From the NCBI RefSeq assembly GCF_900163635.1, contig NZ_FUID01000078.1, forward strand, positions 57,738 through 121,737: a stretch of DNA of 64,000 bases, written 5' to 3'. Shown here in pieces: positions 19,256 through 28,527 of the stretch. The translations under genes were made by a program, and so were the position numbers. The notes under the pieces are model-generated. The model saw only the letters and a list, made by a program, of their open reading frames with translations. It had not been told where the DNA came from and ran no database searches. How positions within the stretch are numbered: position 1 is the first letter of the stretch; every line of letters starts with the position of its first letter. Origin of the DNA: Leucobacter sp. 7(1) (GTDB lineage Bacteria; Actinomycetota; Actinomycetes; Actinomycetales; Microbacteriaceae).

Positions 19256-20185
19256 TTAGAACCCGAGCCTACCGAGCGCCTTCGGATCCCGCTGCCATTC
19301 CTTGAGCACCTTGACGCGCATGGAGAGGTACACCCGGCGACCGAGAAGCGTCTCGATCTCCCGGCGAGCCCGCTCGCCCACGTCGCGTAGGCGGGAGCCA
19401 CCCTTGCCGATCACGATGCCCTTCTGGCTGTCCCGCTCCACATACAACGAGGCATAGATTTCAAGGAGGCCGGGCGTGCCGTCCTCCTCAGCATCGCGCT
19501 CTACGCGGTCGTCGACCGTGGCGGCGAGAGAGTGCGGCAGCTCATCCCGGACCCCGTCAAGCGCGGCCTCGCGGATCAGCTCGGCGATCCGGTCGTCCTC
19601 AGACTCGTCGGTCGTGTCCGCAGCGTCGTAGAGCGGCGGCGAGAGCGGCATCTGTTCCAGCAGCACGTCGGAAAGCACGTCGAGCTGGTCATTGGTCAGC
19701 GCCGATACGGGAACCACCGCGTCCCACTCGCGCAACTCGCCGAGCCGCGTGAGCTGGTCGATGATCTCACTCTGGGAGGCCTCGTCGACCTTTGTCAGAA
19801 TGGCGACCTTCTTGGCGCGCGGGAAGTCTTCGAGACGATCATTGATGAAGCGATCGCCGGGGCCCAGCTTCTCGGTCGCGGGGACGCAGAACCCGATCAC
19901 GTCGACGTCACCGAGCGTCGCCTCCACAAGCGCGTTGAGCCGCTCGCCCAGAAGCGTGCGCGGGCGGTGGATCCCGGGCGTATCCACGATAATGAGCTGG
20001 CCGTCCGGACGGTGGGAAATGCCGCGGATCGCGCGACGCGTGGTCTGCGGTTTCGGACTCGTGATCGCGATCTTCTCACCAACAAGGGCGTTCGTGAGCG
20101 TGGACTTGCCCACGTTCGGGCGTCCCACAAAAGAGACAAAGCCCGCGCGGAACTCTCCCGCTTCCGGCGTCTGCTGATCGTTCAT
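19256..20185 (-). CDS. era: GTPase Era
   Basis: Essential GTPase that binds the 3' end of 16S rRNA during 30S maturation. 309 residues: G1 GRPNVGKSTL, G3 DTPGIH, G4 TKVD, then a C-terminal type II KH domain (VIGKGGSRLRDVGERARREI). It overlaps the corC-type gene stop by four bases and belongs to the phoH-ybeY-corC-era operon, so ribosome maturation factors Era and YbeY are produced together. Confidence 0.96.
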   Translation of the reverse strand: MNDQQTPEAGEFRAGFVSFVGRPNVGKSTLTNALVGEKIAITSPKPQTTRRAIRGISHRPDGQLIIVDTPGIHRPRTLLGERLNALVEATLGDVDVIGFCVPATEKLGPGDRFINDRLEDFPRAKKVAILTKVDEASQSEIIDQLTRLGELREWDAVVPVSALTNDQLDVLSDVLLEQMPLSPPLYDAADTTDESEDDRIAELIREAALDGVRDELPHSLAATVDDRVERDAEEDGTPGLLEIYASLYVERDSQKGIVIGKGGSRLRDVGERARREIETLLGRRVYLSMRVKVLKEWQRDPKALGRLGF

Positions 20186-21474
20186 TCTGTGTCCTCCGAG
20201 TCTGTGGTGCCCACCCAGTGAGCTGCGACGGCGAGCAGGCGCTGCCGTCGGCGTTCCATGGCGACCGCTGTGAGCGCGATGCCCGCAACCACGGTCGTGT
20301 CTCCTTGTTCGGGCAAGCGCCCGAGATGTTTCGCGACGAGCCCGCCGACGGTGTCGACCTCATCATCGTCGAGCTCAATGTTGAACAGGTCTCCCAGCTC
20401 TTCGACGGAGAGCCGAGCACTCACGACGTAGGAGCCGTCCGGCTGCAGTGCGGCCTCGGGTACATCCCGGTCGTGTTCGTCGCTGATCTCCCCGAGGAGC
20501 TCCTCAATGACGTCCTCGAGCGTCACGAGGCCCGAGATTCCACCGTACTCATCAACGACAAGCGCAAGATGGTTTGATTCCTCCTGCATCCGACGCAACA
20601 GTTTGTCGGCACGCTGGGTCTCCGGCACGAAAACCGCGGGCTTCATCACCCGAGTCATCGGCGCGGTTGCGGCCTCCTCGGGCCGCCGCAACACAAAGCT
20701 GCTGAGGTCTCGCAGATACGCGACCCCGGCCACGTGGTCCACGTCTCCGGTGATGACCGGAACACGCGAATGCCGGGAAGACAGCACCTGCTCCAGCCCG
20801 TCACGTACAAGCGTGTCACTATCAACCGTGACCATGTCGATCCGCGGCACCATGATCTCCCGGACCAGCGTCTCTCCAAACTCGACAAGGGAGTGAATGT
20901 ACTCACGATCGCCGTCTTCGAGGAGTGACTGCTCGGCGGCCTGATCCACGATGGAGAGCAACTGCTGCTCGTCCCGGATGCGCGCGCTGCCCCGCCCTTG
21001 CCCGGGAGTCACCCGATCACCAAAACGCACAAGCGCGGTGGCGAGGGGTCCCAGGAGTACGCGAATCGCGCGGATCGTCGGAGCCGCGAATCGGATCACC
21101 TGATCCGGTCGGTGGGTCCCGACTGTCCGGGGGCTCGAGCCCACGAGCACAAAAATGAGCGCGGTCATCACGAGCGTCGCGATGACGAGGGCAAGCCAGA
21201 TGTTGTCGAGCGTGGTGACAAGCACGAGCGTGATGAGCACCGCGGCAAGCGTCTCCGCAAACACTCGGGTGAACGCGAGCGCGTTTGTGTGCCGCACCTC
21301 GTCCTCCGCGATCGCACGGATCGCTGGGCCGGTGCGGGGGGACGCCTCCGCAAGCGCGAGCAACTCCGCCTTCGAGCGCACCCCCAGCGCCTCGTCCGCC
21401 GCGGCGAGCAAGCCGCCAACACCGAGAAGCAGGACCGCGCCGACGAGCAGGAGTCCGACTATTCCAGCGCTCAT
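20182..21474 (-). CDS. CNNM/CorC family (hemolysin-like) membrane transporter
   Basis: 430 residues: N-terminal DUF21 membrane domain (segments around 3-25, 58-80, 85-110 and 125-145), a pair of CBS domains (VREIMVPRIDMVTVDSDTLV onward; LALVVDEYGGISGLVTLEDV), and a C-terminal CorC/HlyC transporter-associated domain (VSARLSVEELGDLFNIEL). The family is linked to Mg2+/Co2+ efflux. The haemolysin name is historical. It is coupled to ybeY upstream and era downstream by four-base overlaps. Confidence 0.92.
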   Translation of the reverse strand: MSAGIVGLLLVGAVLLLGVGGLLAAADEALGVRSKAELLALAEASPRTGPAIRAIAEDEVRHTNALAFTRVFAETLAAVLITLVLVTTLDNIWLALVIATLVMTALIFVLVGSSPRTVGTHRPDQVIRFAAPTIRAIRVLLGPLATALVRFGDRVTPGQGRGSARIRDEQQLLSIVDQAAEQSLLEDGDREYIHSLVEFGETLVREIMVPRIDMVTVDSDTLVRDGLEQVLSSRHSRVPVITGDVDHVAGVAYLRDLSSFVLRRPEEAATAPMTRVMKPAVFVPETQRADKLLRRMQEESNHLALVVDEYGGISGLVTLEDVIEELLGEISDEHDRDVPEAALQPDGSYVVSARLSVEELGDLFNIELDDDEVDTVGGLVAKHLGRLPEQGDTTVVAGIALTAVAMERRRQRLLAVAAHWVGTTDSEDTE

Positions 21475-21932
21475 CGGGAGCGCTCGCGCATGGCGAACGA
21501 CAACAGCAGGTCCCGCTGGAGGCCGAACATCTCAGCTTCCTCGTCCGGCGTGGCGTGATCGAAGCCGAGCACGTGCAGCATCCCGTGTGTGAGCAACACT
21601 GACATTTCCTGCAGCAGATCGTGACCGGCGGCCTCCGCCTGCACGAGGGCGACCTGCGGACAGATGACGATGTCTCCGAGGATCCCGGCCGGTGCCGGGG
21701 CCTCCGGAGTTCCAGGACGCAACTCATCCATGGGGAAGCTGAGCACGTCGGTGGGACCCGGCTCATCCATCCACTGCACGTGCAGCTGTTCGATCGCGGC
21801 TTCGTCGACCATCACCACACCGAGTTCTGCGTCGGGATGCACATGCATCGATTCGAGCACAAACGCGGCGAGCCGCTGCAGCCGGTCCTCTTCGACGGCG
21901 ATCCCGGACTCGTTGTTGATCTCGACGCTCAT
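21471..21932 (-). CDS. ybeY: rRNA maturation endoribonuclease YbeY
   Basis: Zinc-dependent RNase needed for 16S rRNA 3'-end maturation and ribosome quality control. 153 residues, with the invariant metal motif H-G-x-x-H-x-x-G-x-D-H in LTHGMLHVLGFDHATPDEEA and the upstream TDVLSFPMDE signature. It overlaps phoH and the corC-type gene by four bases each. Confidence 0.95.
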   Translation of the reverse strand: MSVEINNESGIAVEEDRLQRLAAFVLESMHVHPDAELGVVMVDEAAIEQLHVQWMDEPGPTDVLSFPMDELRPGTPEAPAPAGILGDIVICPQVALVQAEAAGHDLLQEMSVLLTHGMLHVLGFDHATPDEEAEMFGLQRDLLLSFAMRERSR

Positions 21933-22984
21933 CGCGTGCTCTCCTTGGTGTGCTGCGGGGTGGTGTCAGGGGTGGCACGCGCGGTCCTGGCCTCATCGTG
22001 GGCCGCGTAGGCATCCACGATCCGGCCCACGAGGCTGTGGCGTACGATGTCGTCGGCACCCAGTTCGGCGAAGTGGATGTCTTCAACGCCACGCAGGATC
22101 GTATTCACGACGCGGAGGCCACTCGAGGCCTGCGGCAGATCGACCTGGGTGATGTCGCCAGTGACAACCATCCGCGAGCCGTAGCCCAAGCGAGTCAGAA
22201 ACATCTTCATTTGCTCGGGTGTGGTGTTCTGTGCCTCGTCGAGGATCACGAATGACTCATTCAATGTGCGGCCGCGCATATACGCGAGCGGGGCCACCTC
22301 AATCGTGCCGTTGGCGAGCAGTTTCGGGACGACGTCCGCGTCCATCATGGAGCCGATCGCATCGAAGAGCGGCCGAAGGTACGGATCGATCTTGTCCTCG
22401 AGGCTCCCGGGGAGATAGCCGAGACGTTCCCCTGCTTCCACCGCGGGGCGGGTCAAGACGATCTTCGCGACCTCACGCCGTTGCAACGCCTGCACGGCCT
22501 TTGCCATCGCGAGATAGGTTTTTCCGGTGCCAGCCGGGCCGATTCCAAACACAATTGTGTTCGCATCAATCGCGTCGACATATGCGCGCTGCCCGCGAGT
22601 TTGCGGGCGCACAGCATTACCCCGAACGCTCACAATCGGGGTACTCAATAGTTGCGCCGCGCGCGGGCCGTTGCCCTCATGCACCATGCGGGTCACTTCT
22701 TTCACGTCTGCCCGCGACACGGGGCCGCTGCGGCGTGCGAGCTCCAGGATCTCCTGCACGACCGATTCCGCGGCACGTACAGCGGCCACAGGACCGCGCA
22801 GGGACAGCACCTCATCGCGGGAGTGGAACTCCACAAGCGGGTGCTCCTCCTCCAGTTCCCGGATCAGCTTGTCGCGGTGGCCGAGGAACGACGCGAGATC
22901 GACACCGGACAGCAGCACTGTTCGGTGGAGCTGCGGGCTGTCCGCGGAGTCACTGGGCTGCGAGTGCGTTGGTTCAGGATCCAA
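21929..22984 (-). CDS. phoH: PhoH family ATPase
   Basis: P-loop ATPase of the PhoH/PhoL family, found with ybeY in many bacteria and likely acting in RNA metabolism. Walker A GPAGTGKTYLAMAKAVQAL, followed by LTRPAVEAGERLGYLPG, DEAQNTTPEQMKMFLTR and GDITQVDLP. I choose TTG 22984, which follows GAGGAG by ten bases and overlaps the HIT gene by 11 bp (351 residues). An ATG at 23032 is in frame but would overlap the HIT gene by 59 bp without a good ribosome site. The function of PhoH itself is not firmly known. Confidence 0.92.
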   Translation of the reverse strand: MDPEPTHSQPSDSADSPQLHRTVLLSGVDLASFLGHRDKLIRELEEEHPLVEFHSRDEVLSLRGPVAAVRAAESVVQEILELARRSGPVSRADVKEVTRMVHEGNGPRAAQLLSTPIVSVRGNAVRPQTRGQRAYVDAIDANTIVFGIGPAGTGKTYLAMAKAVQALQRREVAKIVLTRPAVEAGERLGYLPGSLEDKIDPYLRPLFDAIGSMMDADVVPKLLANGTIEVAPLAYMRGRTLNESFVILDEAQNTTPEQMKMFLTRLGYGSRMVVTGDITQVDLPQASSGLRVVNTILRGVEDIHFAELGADDIVRHSLVGRIVDAYAAHDEARTARATPDTTPQHTKESTR

Positions 22985-23324
22985 CGAGTGAACGCTCCTC
23001 AAGGTCGCCGGCGAGCACGTGGGCGTGCACATGGAACACTGTCTGGCCCACGGTTGCGCCGCTGTTGAAAATCAATCGGAACTCGCCGTTCGCGTGCTCC
23101 GCTGCGAGCTGCTGGGCGACCGACACAATTTCTGCAAGGGTGTCGGGCTCCGCCGCGGCAAGCTCGGCCACGTTGTCGTACGCGGTCGATTTCGGGATCA
23201 CCAGGATGTGCACCGGTGCCTGCGGGTTCATGTCAGGAAACGCGATGACGCGATCCGTCTCCGCAAGTATCTCGACGGGGATCTCCCCCGAAACGATCTT
23301 GCCGAACACTGTTTCTGCTGCCAT
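22974..23324 (-). CDS. HIT family nucleotide-binding protein
   Basis: 116 residues of the HINT branch: FGKIVSGEIPVEILAET at the N terminus, FPDMNPQAPVHILVIPK, and the histidine triad FHVHAHV near residues 98-104. The family hydrolyses or transfers nucleotidyl groups (for example AMP-lysine). The physiological substrate is not known. It is conserved upstream of phoH in Actinobacteria. Confidence 0.93.
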   Translation of the reverse strand: MAAETVFGKIVSGEIPVEILAETDRVIAFPDMNPQAPVHILVIPKSTAYDNVAELAAAEPDTLAEIVSVAQQLAAEHANGEFRLIFNSGATVGQTVFHVHAHVLAGDLEERSLVGS

Positions 23325-23387
23325 GGTCTCAGTCTACGGCACTGCGCCGCAGCGGGCGCTGGCGCGTTGCCCCACCGCGCTCGCGCG

Positions 23388-24143
23388 TCACCAGCGGCCG
23401 AGAATCGTATTCAGCACGGCGATGCCGGCCGGCCCCGCGCTCGAGGTACGGAGCACGGTCTCACCGAGCACACGCACGTCAGCACCCGCCGCGCGGAGCG
23501 TGTCGAGCTCGGCGTCGGCGAAGCCGCCCTCGGGCCCGATCACAAGGATGATTTCGGTGAGGGCCGCAGCGTGATCACTCGCCCACGCACTGAGCGTGGT
23601 TGTTCCGGCGGGGTGCAGCGCGACGACCGCGGTCCCCTGGGCTGAGCATCGCTCCGCGAGATCCGACAATGTAACCGCCGACTCGATCTCAGGAATCCAC
23701 GGTCGCACGGACTGTTTCGCCGCCTCTCGGGCGATCCGCTGCCACTTGGCACGGCCACGTTCGCGTTTGTCGGCGTCGGCCCAGCGCGATACCGAACGTG
23801 TCGCCTCCCAGGGGAGAATGGCATCGATTCCAAACTCTGTCGCCTGTTCCACGGCGCGTTCGTCCCGATCACCCTTCGCGAGCGCCTGCGCCAGCACCAC
23901 ACGCGGGGTGGCGGCCTCAACCAGCTGCACGGCGGAGAGCGCGACCGCGAAGCGTTGCTTCTCGGCGACCGTGACTGTGCCGCGTGCCAGCGCGCCCGAG
24001 CCGTTCCCCAGCAGGATCTGCTCGCCGACCCGGAGCCGGCTCACACGTACTGCGTGGTGTGCTTCGTCCCCGTCGACCTCAATTTCCGCGCCCGGAACGA
24101 ATGCCGCCGCCTCCAGGTCTTCGCGGTAGTAGAGGTTCGCCAC
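23388..24143 (-). CDS. rsmE: 16S rRNA (uracil-1498-N3)-methyltransferase
   Basis: SPOUT-class methyltransferase that modifies U1498 in 16S rRNA using S-adenosylmethionine. 251 residues: N-terminal PUA-like domain (EVDGDEAHHAVRVSRLRVGE), then the knotted domain with QALAKGDRDERAVEQATEFG, AREAAKQSVRPWIPE, the glycine-rich SAM loop LVIGPEGGFADAELD and the C-terminal LGETVLRTSSAGPAGIAVL. It lies two bases after dnaJ on the same strand. Confidence 0.95.
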   Translation of the reverse strand: MANLYYREDLEAAAFVPGAEIEVDGDEAHHAVRVSRLRVGEQILLGNGSGALARGTVTVAEKQRFAVALSAVQLVEAATPRVVLAQALAKGDRDERAVEQATEFGIDAILPWEATRSVSRWADADKRERGRAKWQRIAREAAKQSVRPWIPEIESAVTLSDLAERCSAQGTAVVALHPAGTTTLSAWASDHAAALTEIILVIGPEGGFADAELDTLRAAGADVRVLGETVLRTSSAGPAGIAVLNTILGRW

Positions 24144-24145
24144 GA

Positions 24146-25246
24146 CTAGCCCTGGCGGAAGAAGCGGTCGCGGATCTTCCCGAAGAAGCCCTGTTGGAAC
24201 TCGCCCAGGTGGGGTGGATCGTCCTTGCGGAGCGTGGCAAGCTGCCGCACGAGGTCCTTCTCCCGGCCCGAAAGCTTGCTCGGAGTGACAACCTGAACTG
24301 CGATTTTCAGGTCTCCGCGCGTGGTACTCCGAAGGCCCTGGATGCCGCGACCACGCACGGTCACCACGTCGCCGGACTGCACGCCACCCTCGACCTCAAC
24401 CTCTACGTCGCCGTCAAGCGCACCGAGGGTCGCGGAGGCACCGAGGATGGCGTCAGTCATCGACACCTGCATCGTGCACAGCAGGTCGTTTCCGTCGCGA
24501 CTGAAAATGTCGTTGTGCATGACCCGGAACTCGATGAACAGATCCCCGTTGGGACCTCCGCCCGGGCCCACCTCGCCGCCGCCACGCATCTGCAGGCGCG
24601 TTCCAGTGTCGATCCCAGAGGGGATATCGACGGTGATCGTGCGCCGCTCACGGACGCGCCCCTTGCCGGCGCACTCGACACAGGGGTGCTCGATGATCGT
24701 TCCGTACCCCTGGCAGCTACCGCACGGGTGCATGGTCACAACGTTGCCAAACAACGAGCGCACCTGGCGCTGCACCTGGCCCTGGCCGCCACACACATCA
24801 CACGTCACCGGATGCGTCCCCGGCTGGGTGCACGCACCCTGACAGACCGAACACAGCACCGCGGTGTTCACCGTGACGTCCCGCTGCACCCCGAAGATGA
24901 CCTCTTCGAGCTGCACGTCGACACGGATCATCGCGTCGTCACCGCGTTCGGCGCGCGAGCGCGGACCGCGCTGCTGCCCTCCGAAGCCACCGCCGCCGAA
25001 GAAGGTCTCGAAGATGTCCCCGAACCCGTTTGCACCGCCCTGGCCGCCACCCATGTCGTAGCGCTGGCGCTGCTCGGGATCGCTCAGCACGTCATACGCG
25101 TGCGTGACACCTTTGAAGCGTTCCGAGGCCTCTTCACTCGGGTTGACGTCGGGGTGCAGCTCCCGGGCAAGTCGGCGATACGCCTTCTTAATCTCCTCGG
25201 GAGTCGCCTCTCGCGACACGCCCAACGTCTCGTAGTGATCTGCCAC
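24146..25246 (-). CDS. dnaJ: Chaperone protein DnaJ (HrcA-linked paralogue)
   Basis: Hsp40 co-chaperone that delivers clients to DnaK and stimulates its ATPase. 366 residues: J domain with HPD at 31-33, short Gly/Phe region ([18 protein letters not shown]), and four zinc-finger repeats [24 protein letters not shown] and CVECAGKG. The first departs from CxxCxGxG at its last position. A C-terminal substrate-binding domain follows. Located 51 bp downstream of hrcA, it is likely transcribed from the CIRCE-controlled promoter. Actinobacteria usually carry a second dnaJ beside dnaK. Confidence 0.95.
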   Translation of the reverse strand: MADHYETLGVSREATPEEIKKAYRRLARELHPDVNPSEEASERFKGVTHAYDVLSDPEQRQRYDMGGGQGGANGFGDIFETFFGGGGFGGQQRGPRSRAERGDDAMIRVDVQLEEVIFGVQRDVTVNTAVLCSVCQGACTQPGTHPVTCDVCGGQGQVQRQVRSLFGNVVTMHPCGSCQGYGTIIEHPCVECAGKGRVRERRTITVDIPSGIDTGTRLQMRGGGEVGPGGGPNGDLFIEFRVMHNDIFSRDGNDLLCTMQVSMTDAILGASATLGALDGDVEVEVEGGVQSGDVVTVRGRGIQGLRSTTRGDLKIAVQVVTPSKLSGREKDLVRQLATLRKDDPPHLGEFQQGFFGKIRDRFFRQG

Positions 25247-25297
25247 GGGGTATTCTCCTCAGATTGGTTCGTAAAGTACGGTGTGCGGCGTTCGACG

Positions 25298-26335
25298 CTA
25301 CCGCGTCTCACCCAGAAAACGGTTCAGGTAGCGCGCCACCGCGCGCACCGCAGAAATGTTGCCGGCGTAGTCCATCCGCAGGGGCCCCAGCACGCCGAGC
25401 TTCGAGACGGAGGCACCCTCCTCCTCGTAGTTTGAGGCGATGACGGATGCGGCGGAGAGGCCGTAGGCGTGGTTCTCCCGCCCGATTGACGTGGTCACGT
25501 CTCGGCCGTCCTGCACAAGCTCGTCAAAGAGGCGCAGCAGAGTGACCTGTTCCTCGATCGCTTCGAGCACCACGGGAAGCGCGCCCTGAAATTCGACGGG
25601 GCGGGACAGGTTCGCGGCCCCGGCGACCGCGATGCGGTCGGTACGGTTTGCGCTCAGCTGGGTCCCCACAACATCAAGAACGCGGCGCACCAGATCCACT
25701 TCGTCGGGTCCAGCCCAGTCACCGATTGTCGCGTCGAGCTCCGCGACCGCGGCGGCGGCAGCCTCCACATCAGTTGCGACCGCGGCCGACGCGATCCGAT
25801 CCCGCAGCCCGTGCACCCACGCCTCGGTCACCTGGGAGGCTGGCAGCCAGGCCACCTGCTGCTCCACGACGCCGCTGCCGAGGATGAGCACGCAGAGCAC
25901 CCGGTCCTCGCCGATCGCGACAAGATCGATGTGGCGCACAAGCGTGCGCCGGAGCGATGGATACTGCGCGACCGCAACCTGGTTCGTGAGTTGCGCGAGG
26001 AGCCTGACCGTGCGCCCCATGATGTCGTGCAGGTCCGTAGACTCCCCCAGGAAGCGTTCAATCGCAGTCCGCTGTGCGGCCGTCAGCGGACGCACCTTGG
26101 CGAGCGTGTCCACGTAGAGCCGGTACCCCTTGTCCGTGGGGACGCGACCGGAGGAAGTGTGCGGCTGCGCAATAAGCTCGTCATCCTCGAGCAGCGCCAT
26201 GTCGTTGCGGATCGTTGCGGCAGATACCCCGAACTGATGCCGATCGACGATGGCTTTTGAGCCCACCGGCTCGTTCGACGAGACGTAGTCGCTCACGATA
26301 GCGTGCAGCACGGCCAGACTTCGCTCCGAAACCAC
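25298..26335 (-). CDS. hrcA: Heat-inducible transcription repressor HrcA
   Basis: Repressor that binds CIRCE operators and controls class I heat-shock genes. I start at GTG 26335, preceded by GAGGAGG at ideal spacing. This gives 345 residues, the family norm. The N-terminal winged helix (SSNEPVGSKAIVDRHQFGVS, ATIRNDMALLEDDELI, QPHTSSGRVPTDKGYR) and the C-terminal effector domain ending RMDYAGNISAVRAVARYL are intact. The frame remains open to 26635, but that extension crosses the CIRCE element and is not coding. Autoregulation through the upstream CIRCE is expected. Confidence 0.95.
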   Translation of the reverse strand: MVSERSLAVLHAIVSDYVSSNEPVGSKAIVDRHQFGVSAATIRNDMALLEDDELIAQPHTSSGRVPTDKGYRLYVDTLAKVRPLTAAQRTAIERFLGESTDLHDIMGRTVRLLAQLTNQVAVAQYPSLRRTLVRHIDLVAIGEDRVLCVLILGSGVVEQQVAWLPASQVTEAWVHGLRDRIASAAVATDVEAAAAAVAELDATIGDWAGPDEVDLVRRVLDVVGTQLSANRTDRIAVAGAANLSRPVEFQGALPVVLEAIEEQVTLLRLFDELVQDGRDVTTSIGRENHAYGLSAASVIASNYEEEGASVSKLGVLGPLRMDYAGNISAVRAVARYLNRFLGETR

Positions 26336-26367
26336 GACCCCTCCTCGCTTGCGACACCCGCACCCAA

Positions 26368-26394
26368 TTGGCACTCGGTAAACCTGAGTGCCAA
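26368..26394 (-). promoter_or_regulatory. CIRCE operator of hrcA-dnaJ
   Basis: TTGGCACTC-N9-GAGTGCCAA is a perfect inverted repeat with the CIRCE core GCACTC-N9-GAGTGC. It lies 33 bp upstream of the hrcA start. A -10-like TAGACT (minus strand, 26394-26399) would place the transcription start inside the element, so HrcA binding would block its own transcription. Confidence 0.9.
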
Positions 26395-26443
26395 GTCTAG
26401 CGCAGGTGCCCTGCCGAACCGCAGCTGTCCGCTGAACGCGAAG

Positions 26444-26470
26444 AGCGCCGGGGCAGGGTGCCCCGGCGCT
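26444..26470 (-). terminator. Terminator downstream of SLH gene
   Basis: Perfect 11-bp stem AGCGCCGGGGC (26444-26454) and GCCCCGGCGCT (26460-26470) with a 5-nt loop, 36 bp past the SLH gene stop. It insulates the SLH gene from the hrcA promoter. The T tract is poor. Confidence 0.65.
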
Positions 26471-26505
26471 CTGACGGTCGCGGATCAGATCCGCGGCCGC
26501 GTGCG

Positions 26506-28389
26506 TTACTTCAGTGTGTCTGCGCGGTGCAGGAACGCCGCCATCGCTTCGCGAGACAGGTTTGCCTTCGGTGCGTAGGTCGGCTTTCCACTCGGCTGCT
26601 TGATGCCGGTGGATCGCTTCGTCTCCATCATCCAAGCGATTTCCTTGTAGAACTTGTCCCCCGGCTTCAGATCCGCCACCGGCGAGACCTTGGGTGCCTG
26701 GTAGTTCTTCGGCGCTGCATCACGGTAGAGGAACGCGGCGACTGCTTCACGAGTCACCTTCGCCTTCGGCGCGAACTTGGGCAGCGCGTTGCCGTTCTTG
26801 ATCCCCGTGGAGAGCTTCGCGTCGTACATCCACGCGATCTCCTTGTAGAACTTGTCGCCCGGCTTCACATCCGAGAACGGGGACGCCTTCGGCGCGACGT
26901 AGCCCTTGGGGGCCTCGATGCGGAACATGAACGCGGCCATCGCCTCGCGGGTCACGGCATCCTTCGGCTGAAAGGTGTAGCTGACCTTGCCGTCTGCGCC
27001 GACCTGCTTGTTGCCGGTCGTAATGCCACGCTCCTGCATCCACATGATGTCGGCGTAGAACTTGTGCCCCTTGGGAATGTCCGTCAGAGCCGGCTTCGGC
27101 TGCGGCTTGGGATCGGGCTTGGTACCGGGATCCACCGGCATCGGTGCCGTGAAGAACTCGGTGGTGACACCGTTGAACGCGATCGACTGGATCGTGGCCG
27201 AGCCACTCTCGACGTGTACGCCGTAGCCGAGCACATCGTGTTCGCCGAGCGCCGCGACGATCTCGTCGAGTGACGTCGCGGTGTTTTTCGGGACGAGAAC
27301 GCCACCCTGGCCAGCGATGTCCCGCGAGGACACCCATTCGCTCGTGTCCGCGAGCTTGCCTGAAGCGGGAACGAGCGCGCGCAGCGTGGTGAACTGCTGC
27401 TCAACCACGCCCTGCGGGTAGCTGAAGACAGGGATCTGCGCCCAGATATCGGCCCCGCCGGCATCCGCGGCGACAACAAGACTCTTCGCCAGGCCCGCCG
27501 CGTTCGGGAGGAACGAGTCCTCTGCGAAGCCGTTGAGCACCTGGGACTTGCCCGTGATCTTCAGGCCCGCGGCGTTCTTCTTCTCACCGATGACAGTTTC
27601 GAAGCTGCCGCGCTCGGGGCCCGCCGGGACACCCTCGTGCCAGCCCGGGTAGCTGCTCTCGTCGGGACGAATATCCTTCGCATCGACGAAGGCCGGGGTG
27701 CCCGGTGTGCCGGGTGCGGTCACGACGGGAGCCGCCGTGAACTGCGTGGTGGTGCCGCTGGCGCTGAAGTTCGAGACGAGGACCTCACTCGCCGGACGCG
27801 AGACGAGGAAGCCGGCACCGATCGCGCGCGCGTCATCATCAACATCGAGCGCGTCAACAAGCTTGTCGAGTTCGGCACTCGAGTTGGCCGCGAATGCCGT
27901 GCCGATGGCACCGCTCGTGGTCCAGATATCCGCAGCCTCGCCAGCCTGCTTCCGCAGCGTCGTGTACTTTGGCTTGCCCGCCTCGTCATAGTCAAAAAAG
28001 ACGGGGATCTGGTAGGTCACGGCACTCAAGTCTGAGGCCACAATATCGAGGCTCTCAGCAAGCACCTCGATGGAGCCGCGCGTCTCCGCCGCAGCGTCCG
28101 GGAGCGACACATCGAGGCCGTTCCCCTTGCGCACGAGCACCTCGGCCCCCTGAGGTACAGTGATCCCATTGCGCTGCTGCGTGACGAGCTGCGACTTTGA
28201 GGGATCGAAGTGCCAGGTGTTGTACGCCGCAGATTCCTCCGCCGCGTTTGTCGTCTGTGCGATTCCCGTTGCCGGAACATATTCCGGTGCTGTCGCATCG
28301 GTGGCCTGTGCGGCGCTCGCTCCGAGCACCGCCCCACTGACAATCAACGCCGTCGCCGTAGCGCCGGCACACACTTGCCGCATTCGCAT
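26506..28389 (-). CDS. Secreted protein with duplicated N-terminal domain and three SLH repeats
   Basis: 627 residues. Signal peptide at about 1-29 (cleavage after AQA). Residues about 55-210 and 235-415 look like two copies of one domain. Each has an IPVF segment followed by TTLR (KPKYTTLR / EQQFTTLR), a W-T/V-S region, and an ending AIGAGF / VLGYGV followed by TTTQFTAAP / TTEFFTAP. A Pro/Lys linker leads to three C-terminal S-layer-homology repeats, each beginning FYADIMWM or FYKEIAWM and ending VTREAMAAF-like. SLH modules bind cell-wall polymers, so surface display is likely. The start ATG has GAGGAAGG upstream. The duplicated domain is unknown to me. Confidence 0.88.
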   Translation of the reverse strand: MRMRQVCAGATATALIVSGAVLGASAAQATDATAPEYVPATGIAQTTNAAEESAAYNTWHFDPSKSQLVTQQRNGITVPQGAEVLVRKGNGLDVSLPDAAAETRGSIEVLAESLDIVASDLSAVTYQIPVFFDYDEAGKPKYTTLRKQAGEAADIWTTSGAIGTAFAANSSAELDKLVDALDVDDDARAIGAGFLVSRPASEVLVSNFSASGTTTQFTAAPVVTAPGTPGTPAFVDAKDIRPDESSYPGWHEGVPAGPERGSFETVIGEKKNAAGLKITGKSQVLNGFAEDSFLPNAAGLAKSLVVAADAGGADIWAQIPVFSYPQGVVEQQFTTLRALVPASGKLADTSEWVSSRDIAGQGGVLVPKNTATSLDEIVAALGEHDVLGYGVHVESGSATIQSIAFNGVTTEFFTAPMPVDPGTKPDPKPQPKPALTDIPKGHKFYADIMWMQERGITTGNKQVGADGKVSYTFQPKDAVTREAMAAFMFRIEAPKGYVAPKASPFSDVKPGDKFYKEIAWMYDAKLSTGIKNGNALPKFAPKAKVTREAVAAFLYRDAAPKNYQAPKVSPVADLKPGDKFYKEIAWMMETKRSTGIKQPSGKPTYAPKANLSREAMAAFLHRADTLK

Positions 28390-28527
28390 GAAGTTGCCTT
28401 CCTCACCGTTGAACCGAATTGGTTACTGCGGGAGCTATCAATGCCCCCACCCCAGTGAAAGATAACCCAGCTTCAATGGCTTCACAAGTTACGCATAGGA
28501 AACTCTGTGTCTCGGATGCGTGAACTG

